In this document: piece by piece, positions 58,087 through 63,736 of the stretch | Layout: every line of letters starts with the position of its first letter | Position numbering within the stretch: the stretch's first letter is position 1 | Assembly: GCA_003208885.1 (NCBI GenBank) | Contig: QCUP01000002.1 | Span: 1 to 64,000 of the forward strand | Length of the DNA: 64,000 nucleotides | Source: Prochlorococcus sp. AG-679-K21 | Lineage (GTDB): Bacteria; Cyanobacteriota; Cyanobacteriia; PCC-6307; Cyanobiaceae | Direction of reading: 5' to 3' | The notes under the pieces: model-generated | Told to the model about the DNA's origin: nothing | Seen by the model: only the letters and a program-made list of their open reading frames with translations | The model's database searches: none | Translations under genes and position numbers: made by a program

Positions 58087-58275
58087 TAGTTATTAATAAT
58101 ATTAATTACTCTTTAATTTATTTACGCGTTCGGTTATGAAATGAAGTTGTTTGGTGCAATGATTTTATTTTTTCATTCCTTTATTCTTAAATATTAAATG
58201 AAATAAGATGAAAATTGAAACTACACTTGCATTAATATGTTTATATGTTTGAGTTAAATAAAAAAGAAATTAATT

Positions 58276-58455
58276 ATGAAGTCCTTAAGGTTTAGTAGAG
58301 ATACTAATATTTACTTTCCATACATATTTGATAAATTTAAAAAGAAGCAATCTAGTGGAGGACCATTCGTAACGTGGTTCCTTGTGTGGTATTTAGGCTC
58401 TTCAATACTATTATTACTAAGCTTACATTCTTATTATATGGGATTTGGTCAATAA
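58276..58455 (+). CDS. Small membrane protein (59 aa)
   Basis: ATG 58276 opens a 59-residue frame to TAA at 58455. The N-terminal part is basic (RFSRDTNIYFPYIFDKFKKK) and the C-terminal half is a membrane helix (WFLVWYLGSSILLLLSLHSY). It is in its own orientation between minus-strand genes. No family is recognised. Confidence 0.55.
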   Translation: MKSLRFSRDTNIYFPYIFDKFKKKQSSGGPFVTWFLVWYLGSSILLLLSLHSYYMGFGQ

Positions 58456-58482
58456 TAATATACGCAATTTAAATAATCCTAA

Positions 58483-58680
58483 TTATATAAATAGGTCTTC
58501 TAAGTCCTTATACAAATCATCTTGATCTATTTGATCACTTGGAGAATCTAGTTTCTCTACTTCAACTAAAGAAACTTCATCTTTAGACTTGTAATAAAGA
58601 TATCCAATAGCCCCGAACAAAAGTGTGAAAGGTATGATCATAAGAAAAATTATTGACTTGTATTGAATATAGTGCAACAC
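58483..58680 (-). CDS. Small membrane protein (65 aa, start uncertain)
   Basis: One N-terminal membrane helix (IFLMIIPFTLLFGAIGYLYY) and an acidic C-terminus (DQIDQDDLYKDLEDLFI). The 65-residue form starts with GTG 58680, which lies inside the palindrome AGTGCAACACT. ATG 58641 gives a 52-residue form starting MIIPFTLLFG that avoids the overlap with the operator, and is perhaps more likely. It is divergent from the RHH-type regulator. Confidence 0.5.
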   Translation of the reverse strand: MLHYIQYKSIIFLMIIPFTLLFGAIGYLYYKSKDEVSLVEVEKLDSPSDQIDQDDLYKDLEDLFI

Positions 58681-58681
58681 T
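58671..58681. promoter_or_regulatory. Candidate RHH operator 1 (AGTG-N3-CACT)
   Basis: AGTGCAACACT is a short palindrome (AGTG/CACT with a 3-base centre). It sits 13 nt upstream of the GTG start, or 28 nt upstream of the ATG, of the RHH-like gene, in the divergent promoter region. The reverse complement of exactly this sequence occurs just after the same gene. Confidence 0.5.
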
Positions 58682-58708
58682 TACTTTAGTCAAGTGCCGA
58701 ACTTTTAT

Positions 58709-59086
58709 ATGCCTACTAAGAAGACGAGAGTTGGTTTTATCCCGAGAACAGATGTGTTGGATCTAATAAATAAATTAAGTTTTGAAAGCAATTTAAGTAT
58801 TTCTAAAATTGTAAACATTCTAGTAGAAGAAGCACTATATAAAAGAGGAATATTCAATATAAAGAATGGAAAAGTTTTAAATTATGAGAAAGGAATTAAT
58901 TTAGTTATGGAAAATCGAATAAAGATAAAAAATGATGATAATGATTTCACTAATGAATTTAATAATATTAAAAATACTGAGAATGAATATATTAAAGATA
59001 CGAGCGATGGATTTATTGACAAGGAAATTTATGCAAAATTTTTAATGTTCCTTCAATTTCAAGAAAAGATGAAAAAAAGTGGTTAA
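58709..59086 (+). CDS. Ribbon-helix-helix-type regulator (about 125 aa)
   Basis: The N-terminal 50 residues fit a CopG/Arc-type RHH: a beta strand (TRVGFIPR), helix A (TDVLDLINKLSFESNLS) and helix B (SISKIVNILVEEALYKRG). The remaining 80 residues are Asn/Asp/Lys-rich with no known domain and end in MFLQFQEKMKKSG. GTG 58694 would add five residues; ATG 58709 (MPTKKTRVG) puts the strand at the N-terminus as RHH proteins usually have. It is flanked by two identical palindromic sites, which suggests it binds them and controls itself and the divergent gene. Confidence 0.65.
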   Translation: MPTKKTRVGFIPRTDVLDLINKLSFESNLSISKIVNILVEEALYKRGIFNIKNGKVLNYEKGINLVMENRIKIKNDDNDFTNEFNNIKNTENEYIKDTSDGFIDKEIYAKFLMFLQFQEKMKKSG

Positions 59087-59093
59087 CTAAATT

Positions 59094-59104
59094 AGTGTTG
59101 CACT
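59094..59104. promoter_or_regulatory. Candidate RHH operator 2 (AGTG-N3-CACT)
   Basis: AGTGTTGCACT, the exact reverse complement of operator 1, starts 8 nt after the stop of the RHH-like gene. It may be a second binding site, allowing looping or control of the 110-residue gene downstream. Confidence 0.4.
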
Positions 59105-59157
59105 GTTCAGTAAAGTTAGGTACTATTTAGGTATGTATTTTTGGATGGATGAGTCAT

Positions 59158-59209
59158 AGCCAAATATTTATTTCCTGGGCATAGAAAATAAATATTTGGT
59201 TATTTTTAT
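59158..59209 (+). terminator. Long hairpin followed by T-rich tail
   Basis: AGCCAAATATTTATTTCC (59158-59175) pairs with GAAAATAAATATTTGGTT (59184-59201) across the loop TGGGCATA; nearly all 18 positions pair, counting G-T. It is followed by ATTTTTATG. It could end the RHH transcript. The stem is long and AT-rich, so a processed small RNA or attachment-like element is also possible. Confidence 0.5.
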
Positions 59210-59233
59210 GCTCTTTTTCCTTTAACTTTTATT

Positions 59234-59566
59234 ATGAATTCTTATACTCAGGAATTAAAGCTTAACCTACTTCCTCCAGATAAATTATATTGTGATTTTA
59301 CTTATTGGAGCTCTTTGTTTACTGAAGATATGTCCATCCTTTGGGAAAAAGGTCATTGTGTTCCATTAAAGAAGCTTCCACCAAAAGTCTCAGATATGAT
59401 ATTCCCTTATTTATTACTAGCTTTATCAGACTACAAAATTTTGAACAAAAAATATTTGAAAGGAATTGGACTTGATAACTTATTAAACCTATGGTTTGAT
59501 AAATATTCTTTGAATAAGAATGGTTATTTCCAACTTACAACTCCATCAAGAAAAAGTTTAATTTAA
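59234..59566 (+). CDS. Uncharacterised protein (110 aa)
   Basis: A 110-residue protein with hydrophobic and aromatic helices (DFTYWSSLFTEDMSILWEKG and DMIFPYLLLALSDYKIL). It has no signal peptide. The hydrophobic stretch near residues 52-66 may be amphipathic rather than transmembrane. No family is recognised. The gene lies after the operator and hairpin and is co-directional with the RHH gene, so it may be under its control. Confidence 0.6.
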   Translation: MNSYTQELKLNLLPPDKLYCDFTYWSSLFTEDMSILWEKGHCVPLKKLPPKVSDMIFPYLLLALSDYKILNKKYLKGIGLDNLLNLWFDKYSLNKNGYFQLTTPSRKSLI

Positions 59567-60249
59567 ATAATAATAAATTTTAAGATTAAATTTATATTCG
59601 AAAGCATTTGAAGAACCAATAGTTAAATATTTTGGAATTTGAAAAAATTATTTTATGAATAAAGATAGTAAATTTCCTTATCTAATACTCAATTAAGTCA
59701 ATTAAATCTTTATTTCCATAAAACTTTTTTTGATTTTTTAATGATTTAGTTTTAGAAATTGCTTATTTTGCATTCAGCAACAAATTATTCACTAATTTAT
59801 AGCCGATACAAACTTATAATTTTTATGAAAAATCTGTAAACCACATAAAAAGATTTAAGTTGAATTTTGTACAATATATAAATAAAAATAAATATAAATA
59901 TTGGCTATAAATATATTCTGCAAATTACACAGGTAAGTATTTAAAAGGTTTTACTAATTACTTCTTAAAAAGTATCCCAAAATATAAATTAAATAACTTT
60001 AAAAAGTAATTGTAGTTGAAATAAATTGACTTTCAAATTATTAAATAAAAAAGATTAATTTATTTATTTAAAGCGGATAACTTATGTTGTGAGATTGACT
60101 TAAGTTCACTCTTTTCTTTGGCAATGGAATATTAAAGTGGCAAATTAAGTCGCAATTATTTTTTGAATCAAATTTATATATCAATTTTGAAACTATTTTA
60201 AGATTCTATATTGTTAATTAATTTAGGTTCAATATTTATAAATTACCAT
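59567..60249. other. Gene-free AT-rich spacer (683 bp)
   Basis: Very AT-rich, with many short frames none longer than about 15 codons from a start. No strong repeat or terminator is visible. It may be the remains of lost genes. Confidence 0.4.
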
Positions 60250-60372
60250 TCACTTACTTACAAATAAAATAAGACCACGAGTTAAGATAATTGCAACTGC
60301 GAAAAGATAAATCCAAAACAACACCATACTTATTTTGTTCTCTAAATTACCTCTGTGATAATCGTCTTTCAT
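60250..60372 (-). CDS. Tiny membrane protein (40 aa)
   Basis: ATG 60372 to TGA 60250 encodes 40 residues. A polar N-terminus (MKDDYHRGNLENK) is followed by one membrane helix (VLFWIYLFAVAIILTRGLIL). The size and layout resemble small thylakoid subunits, but I cannot match it to a known photosystem or cytochrome peptide. Coding character is supported by the clean amphiphile pattern in otherwise noncoding AT-rich DNA. Confidence 0.55.
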   Translation of the reverse strand: MKDDYHRGNLENKISMVLFWIYLFAVAIILTRGLILFVSK

Positions 60373-60497
60373 TAATATTTAATCGCAATATTATATTAAG
60401 CATAAATGGAATTCTATATTCCTATCAATAATTGTAACTTCCTGGAATTTAATTTTTTTTCAAAACCATTTGTGTGATATTTCTCACTAATTTATAG

Positions 60498-60599
60498 CTA
60501 TATCCTTACTTTTTGACTTATAAGATCTCTCCATAAACAAGCCATTATATAAATTAATAGTGAGATTGAAAAAATTAAAAAAAATGTGGTAGTAGTCAT
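60498..60599 (-). CDS. Tiny membrane protein (33 aa)
   Basis: ATG 60599 to TAG 60498 encodes 33 residues: a membrane helix from the start (TTTTFFLIFSISLLIYIMA) and a charged tail (CLWRDLISQKVRI). No clear ribosome-binding site is seen, as is common in this genome. It is the second of two tiny single-helix genes on this strand. Function unknown. Confidence 0.5.
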   Translation of the reverse strand: MTTTTFFLIFSISLLIYIMACLWRDLISQKVRI

Positions 60600-60714
60600 G
60601 TTGTTTTTTATTTAAGAAATCTTCTTAGTGCTGAGTCGTAACAGATAGTGAAATATATGTTTAATCTATTAAATCTTAAAATGGTCTAATTTAATAAATT
60701 AACTTGAGTCGTAT

Positions 60715-60909
60715 TTATGACCTAACTGTTTTGTCTAGGTCATATTCTTCAGATTTATTTGATTGACATTTAGTATCATCCTCAGCACACTCGATTGCTG
60801 CTTTTTTGTCAATGTGACTGCTGCATCCCCCTGCGATAACTGGTAAACTAATTGTCGTTGTGAATCCAGTCAAACATATAAAGGATGTATACAGAATAAT
60901 TTTTTTCAT
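60715..60909 (-). CDS. Small exported cysteine-containing protein (64 aa)
   Basis: A 64-residue protein with a signal peptide (ILYTSFICLTGFTTTISLPV then IAGG) and a short mature part with three cysteines (CSSHIDKKAAIECAEDDTKC). A Cys soon after a possible cleavage site also allows a lipoprotein-like reading, but no canonical lipobox is present. It may be a periplasmic metal- or redox-active peptide. The ATG at 60909 is well placed. Confidence 0.6.
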   Translation of the reverse strand: MKKIILYTSFICLTGFTTTISLPVIAGGCSSHIDKKAAIECAEDDTKCQSNKSEEYDLDKTVRS

Positions 60910-61059
60910 CTATTTATTACTTTATGTAAACTTATTATGTTACATTAAATTCACAATCGTGAGTAAATAAAAGACAAGTTTGAATTTGATTGGATTTTTT
61001 AATGAATTGAAGTTTATGTGTTTTTAAATTTGTTGATTGATATGGAAAATACTTGATTA
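60910..61059. other. Spacer before the candidate small RNA
   Basis: AT-rich, no frame worth calling. TTGATA and TTGATT near 61030-61040 could serve as -35 elements for plus-strand transcription toward 61080, but no good -10 follows. Confidence 0.3.
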
Positions 61060-61096
61060 TTGCTTTTTTAAAAATAAGTTATTAAAAAAAAAAGAC

Positions 61097-61267
61097 TCAT
61101 GCAAATAATGCCGAGCCTAGGTGATGGGGACTTTTATTATTGCAGAAATTTTTATAGAGATCAACCCCAGAAATAGTGCAAATTATTTCTTTTAAATCAC
61201 AACATGTTGCTTCGTGAAGATTAATTTCGATATATCTTTTTTTAAAAGACTGATTGATTAAGACTAA
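61097..61267 (-). pseudogene. Start-less protein-like frame (56 codons)
   Basis: Between TGA stops at 61268-61270 and 61097-61099 the minus strand is open for 56 codons, with a convincing cysteine-containing sequence (EATCCDLKEIICTISGVDLY, later SPHHLGSALFA). No ATG, GTG or TTG occurs in frame; ATT 61225 would be the only rare option. It may be a decayed gene whose start was lost, or chance on the antisense strand of the candidate RNA. I cannot decide from sequence alone. Confidence 0.3.
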
Positions 61268-61277
61268 TCAGTTTTTA
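61244..61277 (+). terminator. Rho-independent terminator
   Basis: Stem ACTGATT/AATCAGT with a 10-nt loop, bordered by AAAAG and TTTTTAAG. It faces the plus strand and ends the candidate RNA. The A-rich left border also allows weak minus-strand function. Confidence 0.55.
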
Positions 61278-61564
61278 AGCTTCTAATGAAGTTAATTTTT
61301 ATTATGTAAAGTACATAATTAATCATTAATTTCCAAAATTACTTTTGGACGAAGAATATTTTATACTTTATTTTTATTTGAGTAAACGTGTAGAAATTAT
61401 CCCTCTATTTTGTTTTTGGTTAAGTTATAAAAATTATAAGGTTTGAGAACTTAATTTGCTAGTATTTTAATGGCTTTATTAGTAACAAGCTTAATCTCTG
61501 AGCCACATTGAAATCCATATCTTTTTAGTCAAAACTTTTAATCTTCCAGACTTTAAATTTCATT
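61278..61564. other. Spacer (287 bp)
   Basis: AT-rich. No frame, hairpin or repeat that I can support. Confidence 0.3.
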
Positions 61565-61735
61565 TTGCTTTTCTTATTAAAATTTTATGTTTATATTATT
61601 TTTGTAATCATTTTCATGATTAGTCTTGATGCTGTTAAGACAAAAAGTAAATTCGAATAAATTGAACCAAAGTATAAAGTCATACCTGTTCAAATTCAAC
61701 CAAAATATGAAAACAAAATAGAATCAAGACAATGA
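61565..61735 (+). pseudogene. Decayed small membrane-protein gene
   Basis: From TTG 61565 the frame reads a membrane helix (FYVYIIFVIIFMISL) and a basic turn (DAVKTKSKFE), then TAA at 61658-61660. The same frame goes on with IEPKYKVIPVQIQPKYENK and ends at TGA 61733-61735. Both halves look coding, with the second in the proline/lysine style of a soluble tail. A single nonsense change in a roughly 56-residue protein explains this. A working 31-residue peptide is also possible. Confidence 0.4.
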
Positions 61736-61844
61736 TTTTGGCAAAGTGACTAAAAGTAAATTATAAATAATTACTATCTATAAGTAAAGATTTTGATTTC
61801 TATCGTAGGAAGTTAATTTCTTTTTCTCTTTTTTGAGACTAAAC

Positions 61845-61882
61845 AATATAAAAGCTTGCTTATATCCCTAAAAGCAAGCTCA
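61845..61882 (-). terminator. Terminator of the hli operon
   Basis: Read on the minus strand, AGCTTGCTT (61880-61872) pairs perfectly with AAGCAAGCT (61861-61853) across a 10-nt loop and is followed by TTTATATTGTTT. It lies about 24 nt after the last gene of the hli operon. The tail is T-rich but interrupted, so efficiency is uncertain. Confidence 0.55.
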
Positions 61883-61904
61883 TGACGATTTAATTTTTAA
61901 ATAT

Positions 61905-62084
61905 TTATGCTGGCAATCTACAATCAAGTTCTATTATTCCCTCATCCATAAGGCGACCAATTTTTAAAACTAGTGCCATATCTAATCTTGAGAAATCTGA
62001 TTGGTGATTTGTAATCCAATCTAATTCAGCTAAAGTTATTACTCCAGTAGTATTAACTTTGAGGAATAGTAATCCTAAATTCAT
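61905..62084 (-). CDS. Small conserved protein at the end of the hli operon (59 aa)
   Basis: ATG 62084 to TAA 61905 encodes 59 residues without a membrane helix: NLGLLFLKVNTTGVITLAEL, then LVLKIGRLMDEGIIELDCRL. It looks like a compact helix-strand protein, perhaps a winged-helix-like fold, and I recall similar short cyanobacterial proteins without names. It starts 6 nt after the 29-residue gene, so it is the sixth gene of the operon. Function unknown. Confidence 0.6.
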   Translation of the reverse strand: MNLGLLFLKVNTTGVITLAELDWITNHQSDFSRLDMALVLKIGRLMDEGIIELDCRLPA

Positions 62085-62090
62085 TTGCGA

Positions 62091-62180
62091 TTAATTAGTT
62101 GCTTTTTTTCCTTTAGCAATCATCAGTACTGGTACTAAAAGATATGCAAAGAATGAGATTAAAAAAATATCTAAATTCAT
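62091..62180 (-). CDS. Tiny membrane protein in the hli operon (29 aa)
   Basis: ATG 62180 to TAA 62091 encodes 29 residues: one membrane helix (IFLISFFAYLLVPVLMIA) and a basic tail (KGKKATN). It starts 2 nt after the preceding hli stop. Size and layout resemble small thylakoid subunits (PsbM- or PetM-like in form only), but no known subunit is matched. Its place in the operon suggests a role with Hli proteins. Confidence 0.6.
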   Translation of the reverse strand: MNLDIFLISFFAYLLVPVLMIAKGKKATN

Positions 62181-62182
62181 TT

Positions 62183-62311
62183 TTAAAAGATCCCAGGTAT
62201 GATCCAGCCAAATAAGCCGTAATTTACCACTAATGCGAAGAATCCCATCATTGCCATTCTTCCATTAGTTTTTTCTGCATTTTGCCAATAGCTAGATTTT
62301 GAGTTTTCCAT
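62183..62311 (-). CDS. hli: High-light-inducible protein (42 aa)
   Basis: A one-helix Hli protein that binds chlorophyll and carotenoid and protects photosystems. The helix carries the chlorophyll-binding ExxNGRxAM motif (AEKTNGRMAMMGFFALVVNY). The C-terminus ends in GWIIPGIF rather than TGQIIPG, a variant among the four genes. It starts 29 nt after the preceding hli stop. Confidence 0.9.
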   Translation of the reverse strand: MENSKSSYWQNAEKTNGRMAMMGFFALVVNYGLFGWIIPGIF

Positions 62312-62340
62312 TTTTTGTTTTAGTTATTTAAAATTTGTAT

Positions 62341-62601
62341 TTAAACGAAACCAGGAATGATTTGACCTGTTGTTAGATATGCACCAATTGCAGCTATAAG
62401 TCCGATCATTGCAAATCTACCGTTAAGAGTTTCTGCAACAACTTTTTCCTTCTCGATTGTTTTAGTTTTTGTGTTTGAATTTGTCATTTGATTTTTGTTT
62501 GAGTAAATTAAATTTTCTTCTTGAAATTGTTTAGTTAGGGAAGCAACGAGTAAAGCAGTTAGAAATACTATTAAAATCAAAAAAACTGCTAGTGGACTCA
62601 T
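62341..62601 (-). CDS. hli: High-light-inducible protein with extra N-terminal helix (86 aa)
   Basis: The C-terminal 48 residues are a normal Hli unit (AETLNGRFAMIGLIAAIGAY and TGQIIPGFV). Upstream in the same frame lies a membrane helix (PLAVFLILIVFLTALLVASL) from ATG 62601. That ATG overlaps the previous stop as TAATG, strongly supporting the longer form. ATG 62487 alone would give a 48-residue, single-helix Hli. A two-helix Hli would resemble SEP-type proteins; both forms may be made. Confidence 0.85.
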   Translation of the reverse strand: MSPLAVFLILIVFLTALLVASLTKQFQEENLIYSNKNQMTNSNTKTKTIEKEKVVAETLNGRFAMIGLIAAIGAYLTTGQIIPGFV

Positions 62602-62810
62602 TAAAAAATACCTGGAATGATTTGGCCTGTTGTTACGTACGCACCTAATAATGCTACGAAACCGATCATCGCCCAACGACCATTAACTTTTTCTGCATTT
62701 TGAGGGTAACCGTCATAAGAAACTGACTCATCTATGTAAGGACGAGTTTCTGAAGGAAACATATTTTGTCTTCCGCCAGACTCAGTTGTAGTGTATGAAG
62801 AATTTGACAT
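62601..62810 (-). CDS. hli: High-light-inducible protein (69 aa)
   Basis: A 69-residue Hli with a polar N-terminus of about 37 residues (Ser/Thr/Gly-rich, then YIDESVSYDGYP) before the chlorophyll-binding helix (AEKVNGRWAMIGFVALLGAY) and the C-terminal TGQIIPGIF. Both ends are joined to neighbours by TAATG overlaps, so the three genes are translationally coupled. Confidence 0.92.
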   Translation of the reverse strand: MSNSSYTTTESGGRQNMFPSETRPYIDESVSYDGYPQNAEKVNGRWAMIGFVALLGAYVTTGQIIPGIF

Positions 62811-62917
62811 TAGAAGAAACCAGGAATTATTTGACCAGTTGTTACGTATGCGCCAACTGCTGCTACGAAACCAAGCATTGCTGCTAAGCCATTAAATCTT
62901 TCTGCGTCAGGTGTCAT
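62810..62917 (-). CDS. hli: High-light-inducible protein (35 aa)
   Basis: First gene of the operon, only 35 residues, among the shortest Hli forms: MTPDAERFNGLAAMLGFVAA with the ExxNGxxAM chlorophyll site (Arg replaced by Leu after NG), then TGQIIPGFF. Its stop overlaps the next start (TAATG). A sigma70-type promoter lies 25-53 nt upstream. Confidence 0.9.
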   Translation of the reverse strand: MTPDAERFNGLAAMLGFVAAVGAYVTTGQIIPGFF

Positions 62918-62941
62918 AATTAGAATGTGATTATGTAAACA

Positions 62942-62970
62942 AATATAACACAACTATTAATGAATGTAAA
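62942..62970 (-). promoter_or_regulatory. Promoter of the hli operon
   Basis: On the minus strand TTTACA (62970-62965) and TATATT (62947-62942) are separated by 17 nt, a near-consensus -35/-10 pair. The TTTACATT overlapping the -35 fits one half of the HLR1 element to which RpaB binds at high-light genes; the second half (TTAATAGT) is poor. Confidence 0.6.
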
Positions 62971-62982
62971 GAAATTAGTCAG

Positions 62983-63032
62983 TATACATGTATATGTAGC
63001 TATATTCATACAGTTACGATACATTAATGTAT
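62983..63032. promoter_or_regulatory. Two AT-rich palindromes upstream of the hli promoter
   Basis: TATACATGTATA (62983-62994) and ATACATTAATGTAT (63019-63032) are perfect palindromes built from ATACA/TGTAT half-sites, 12-14 nt and about 50 nt upstream of the -35. They may bind a dimeric regulator of the operon. In AT-rich DNA some palindromes are expected by chance, so confidence is modest. Confidence 0.35.
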
Positions 63033-63451
63033 ATTTTTTTAGTTAAATCTACAATTCATTGAAGATAGGCAAGATTTAGGTGCAACATAAGCAATTATTT
63101 ATGAAACTTTTTATAAATAGACAATGCTTTTATTCTTGGGATACTTAATCCAAGCCAAAATTAAATATTTTAGATAATGAAAGATAAAGTAAACAAAGAA
63201 GAATCTGAAAGATAAATAAAATTATTTGTGAATATTTAGATAAATTAAGTAATTAATTCATTGTATTTTTCATGACTTTCATATTATGAAATTAACATTA
63301 AATTATATCGATACCATGTTTGATTATGATTTGAATAAATAAGATTTTATCCACTTTTTTAAGCAAATTTTAAAACATTTTCGATATTCCTCCAGAAATT
63401 TAACTCATTTAATTTTGATCTTAACGGAGAATAAATTAGCTTATGTTTTTA
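63033..63451. other. Gene-free spacer (about 420 bp)
   Basis: AT-rich. Two short frames (12 codons at 63178, 18 codons at 63286) do not deserve a call. No terminator for the minus-strand genes upstream is evident. Confidence 0.35.
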
Positions 63452-63619
63452 TCAACTATCTTCTTTTAGTATCAATTTAAGTTGCTCAGTATCTAACTGC
63501 TCTAAATAATTTCTCATTGCTAGCCAAGATCTTTGGCTTTCTAACTTTCCGCTTTTCTTAAATAAATTTGCGGAAACTTGATCTACTAATACTTTATGTG
63601 TAATATGCATAATCTTCAT
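63452..63619 (-). CDS. Small protein (55 aa)
   Basis: ATG 63619 to TGA 63452 encodes 55 residues with no membrane helix: VLVDQVSANLFKKSGKLESQ, then WLAMRNYLEQLDTEQLKLIL. The C-terminal half is an amphipathic helix. It overlaps the end of the 46-residue gene by 26 nt in a different frame. No family is recognised. Confidence 0.55.
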   Translation of the reverse strand: MKIMHITHKVLVDQVSANLFKKSGKLESQRSWLAMRNYLEQLDTEQLKLILKEDS

Positions 63620-63734
63620 CTAGCTTAATTACTACTCCATTAAAATATTCAAATAATAATTTTAATGGGTCATGAACAGATACTTTTCTATTCTTTTTAA
63701 ACAGTTTCTTTTTGATTGGATTTAAATTCGTCAT
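63594..63734 (-). CDS. Small basic protein (46 aa)
   Basis: ATG 63734 to TAA 63594 encodes 46 residues: a basic N-terminus (NPIKKKLFKKNRKVSVHDPL) and an aromatic tail (FEYFNGVVIKLDEDYAYYT). It starts 2 nt after the DUF1651-like gene, suggesting an operon with it and the 55-residue gene. Function unknown. Confidence 0.55.
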   Translation of the reverse strand: MTNLNPIKKKLFKKNRKVSVHDPLKLLFEYFNGVVIKLDEDYAYYT

Positions 63735-63736
63735 GC

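Larger units (their letters stand above)
61060..61277 (+). ncRNA. Candidate small RNA (or small-ORF locus) with terminator
   Basis: The stretch 61099-61176 is clearly richer in G+C than its surroundings. A hairpin with T-run ends it: ACTGATT (61249-61255) pairs with AATCAGT (61266-61272), followed by TTTTT, with flanking A- and T-runs, a plus-strand terminator. Thus a plus-strand transcript of up to about 210 nt is likely. It could be a noncoding RNA, or encode the 25-residue frame 61099-61176 (starts MQIMPSLGDGDFYY). A frame on the minus strand here also looks protein-like but lacks a start. The 5' end is only estimated. Confidence 0.35.
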
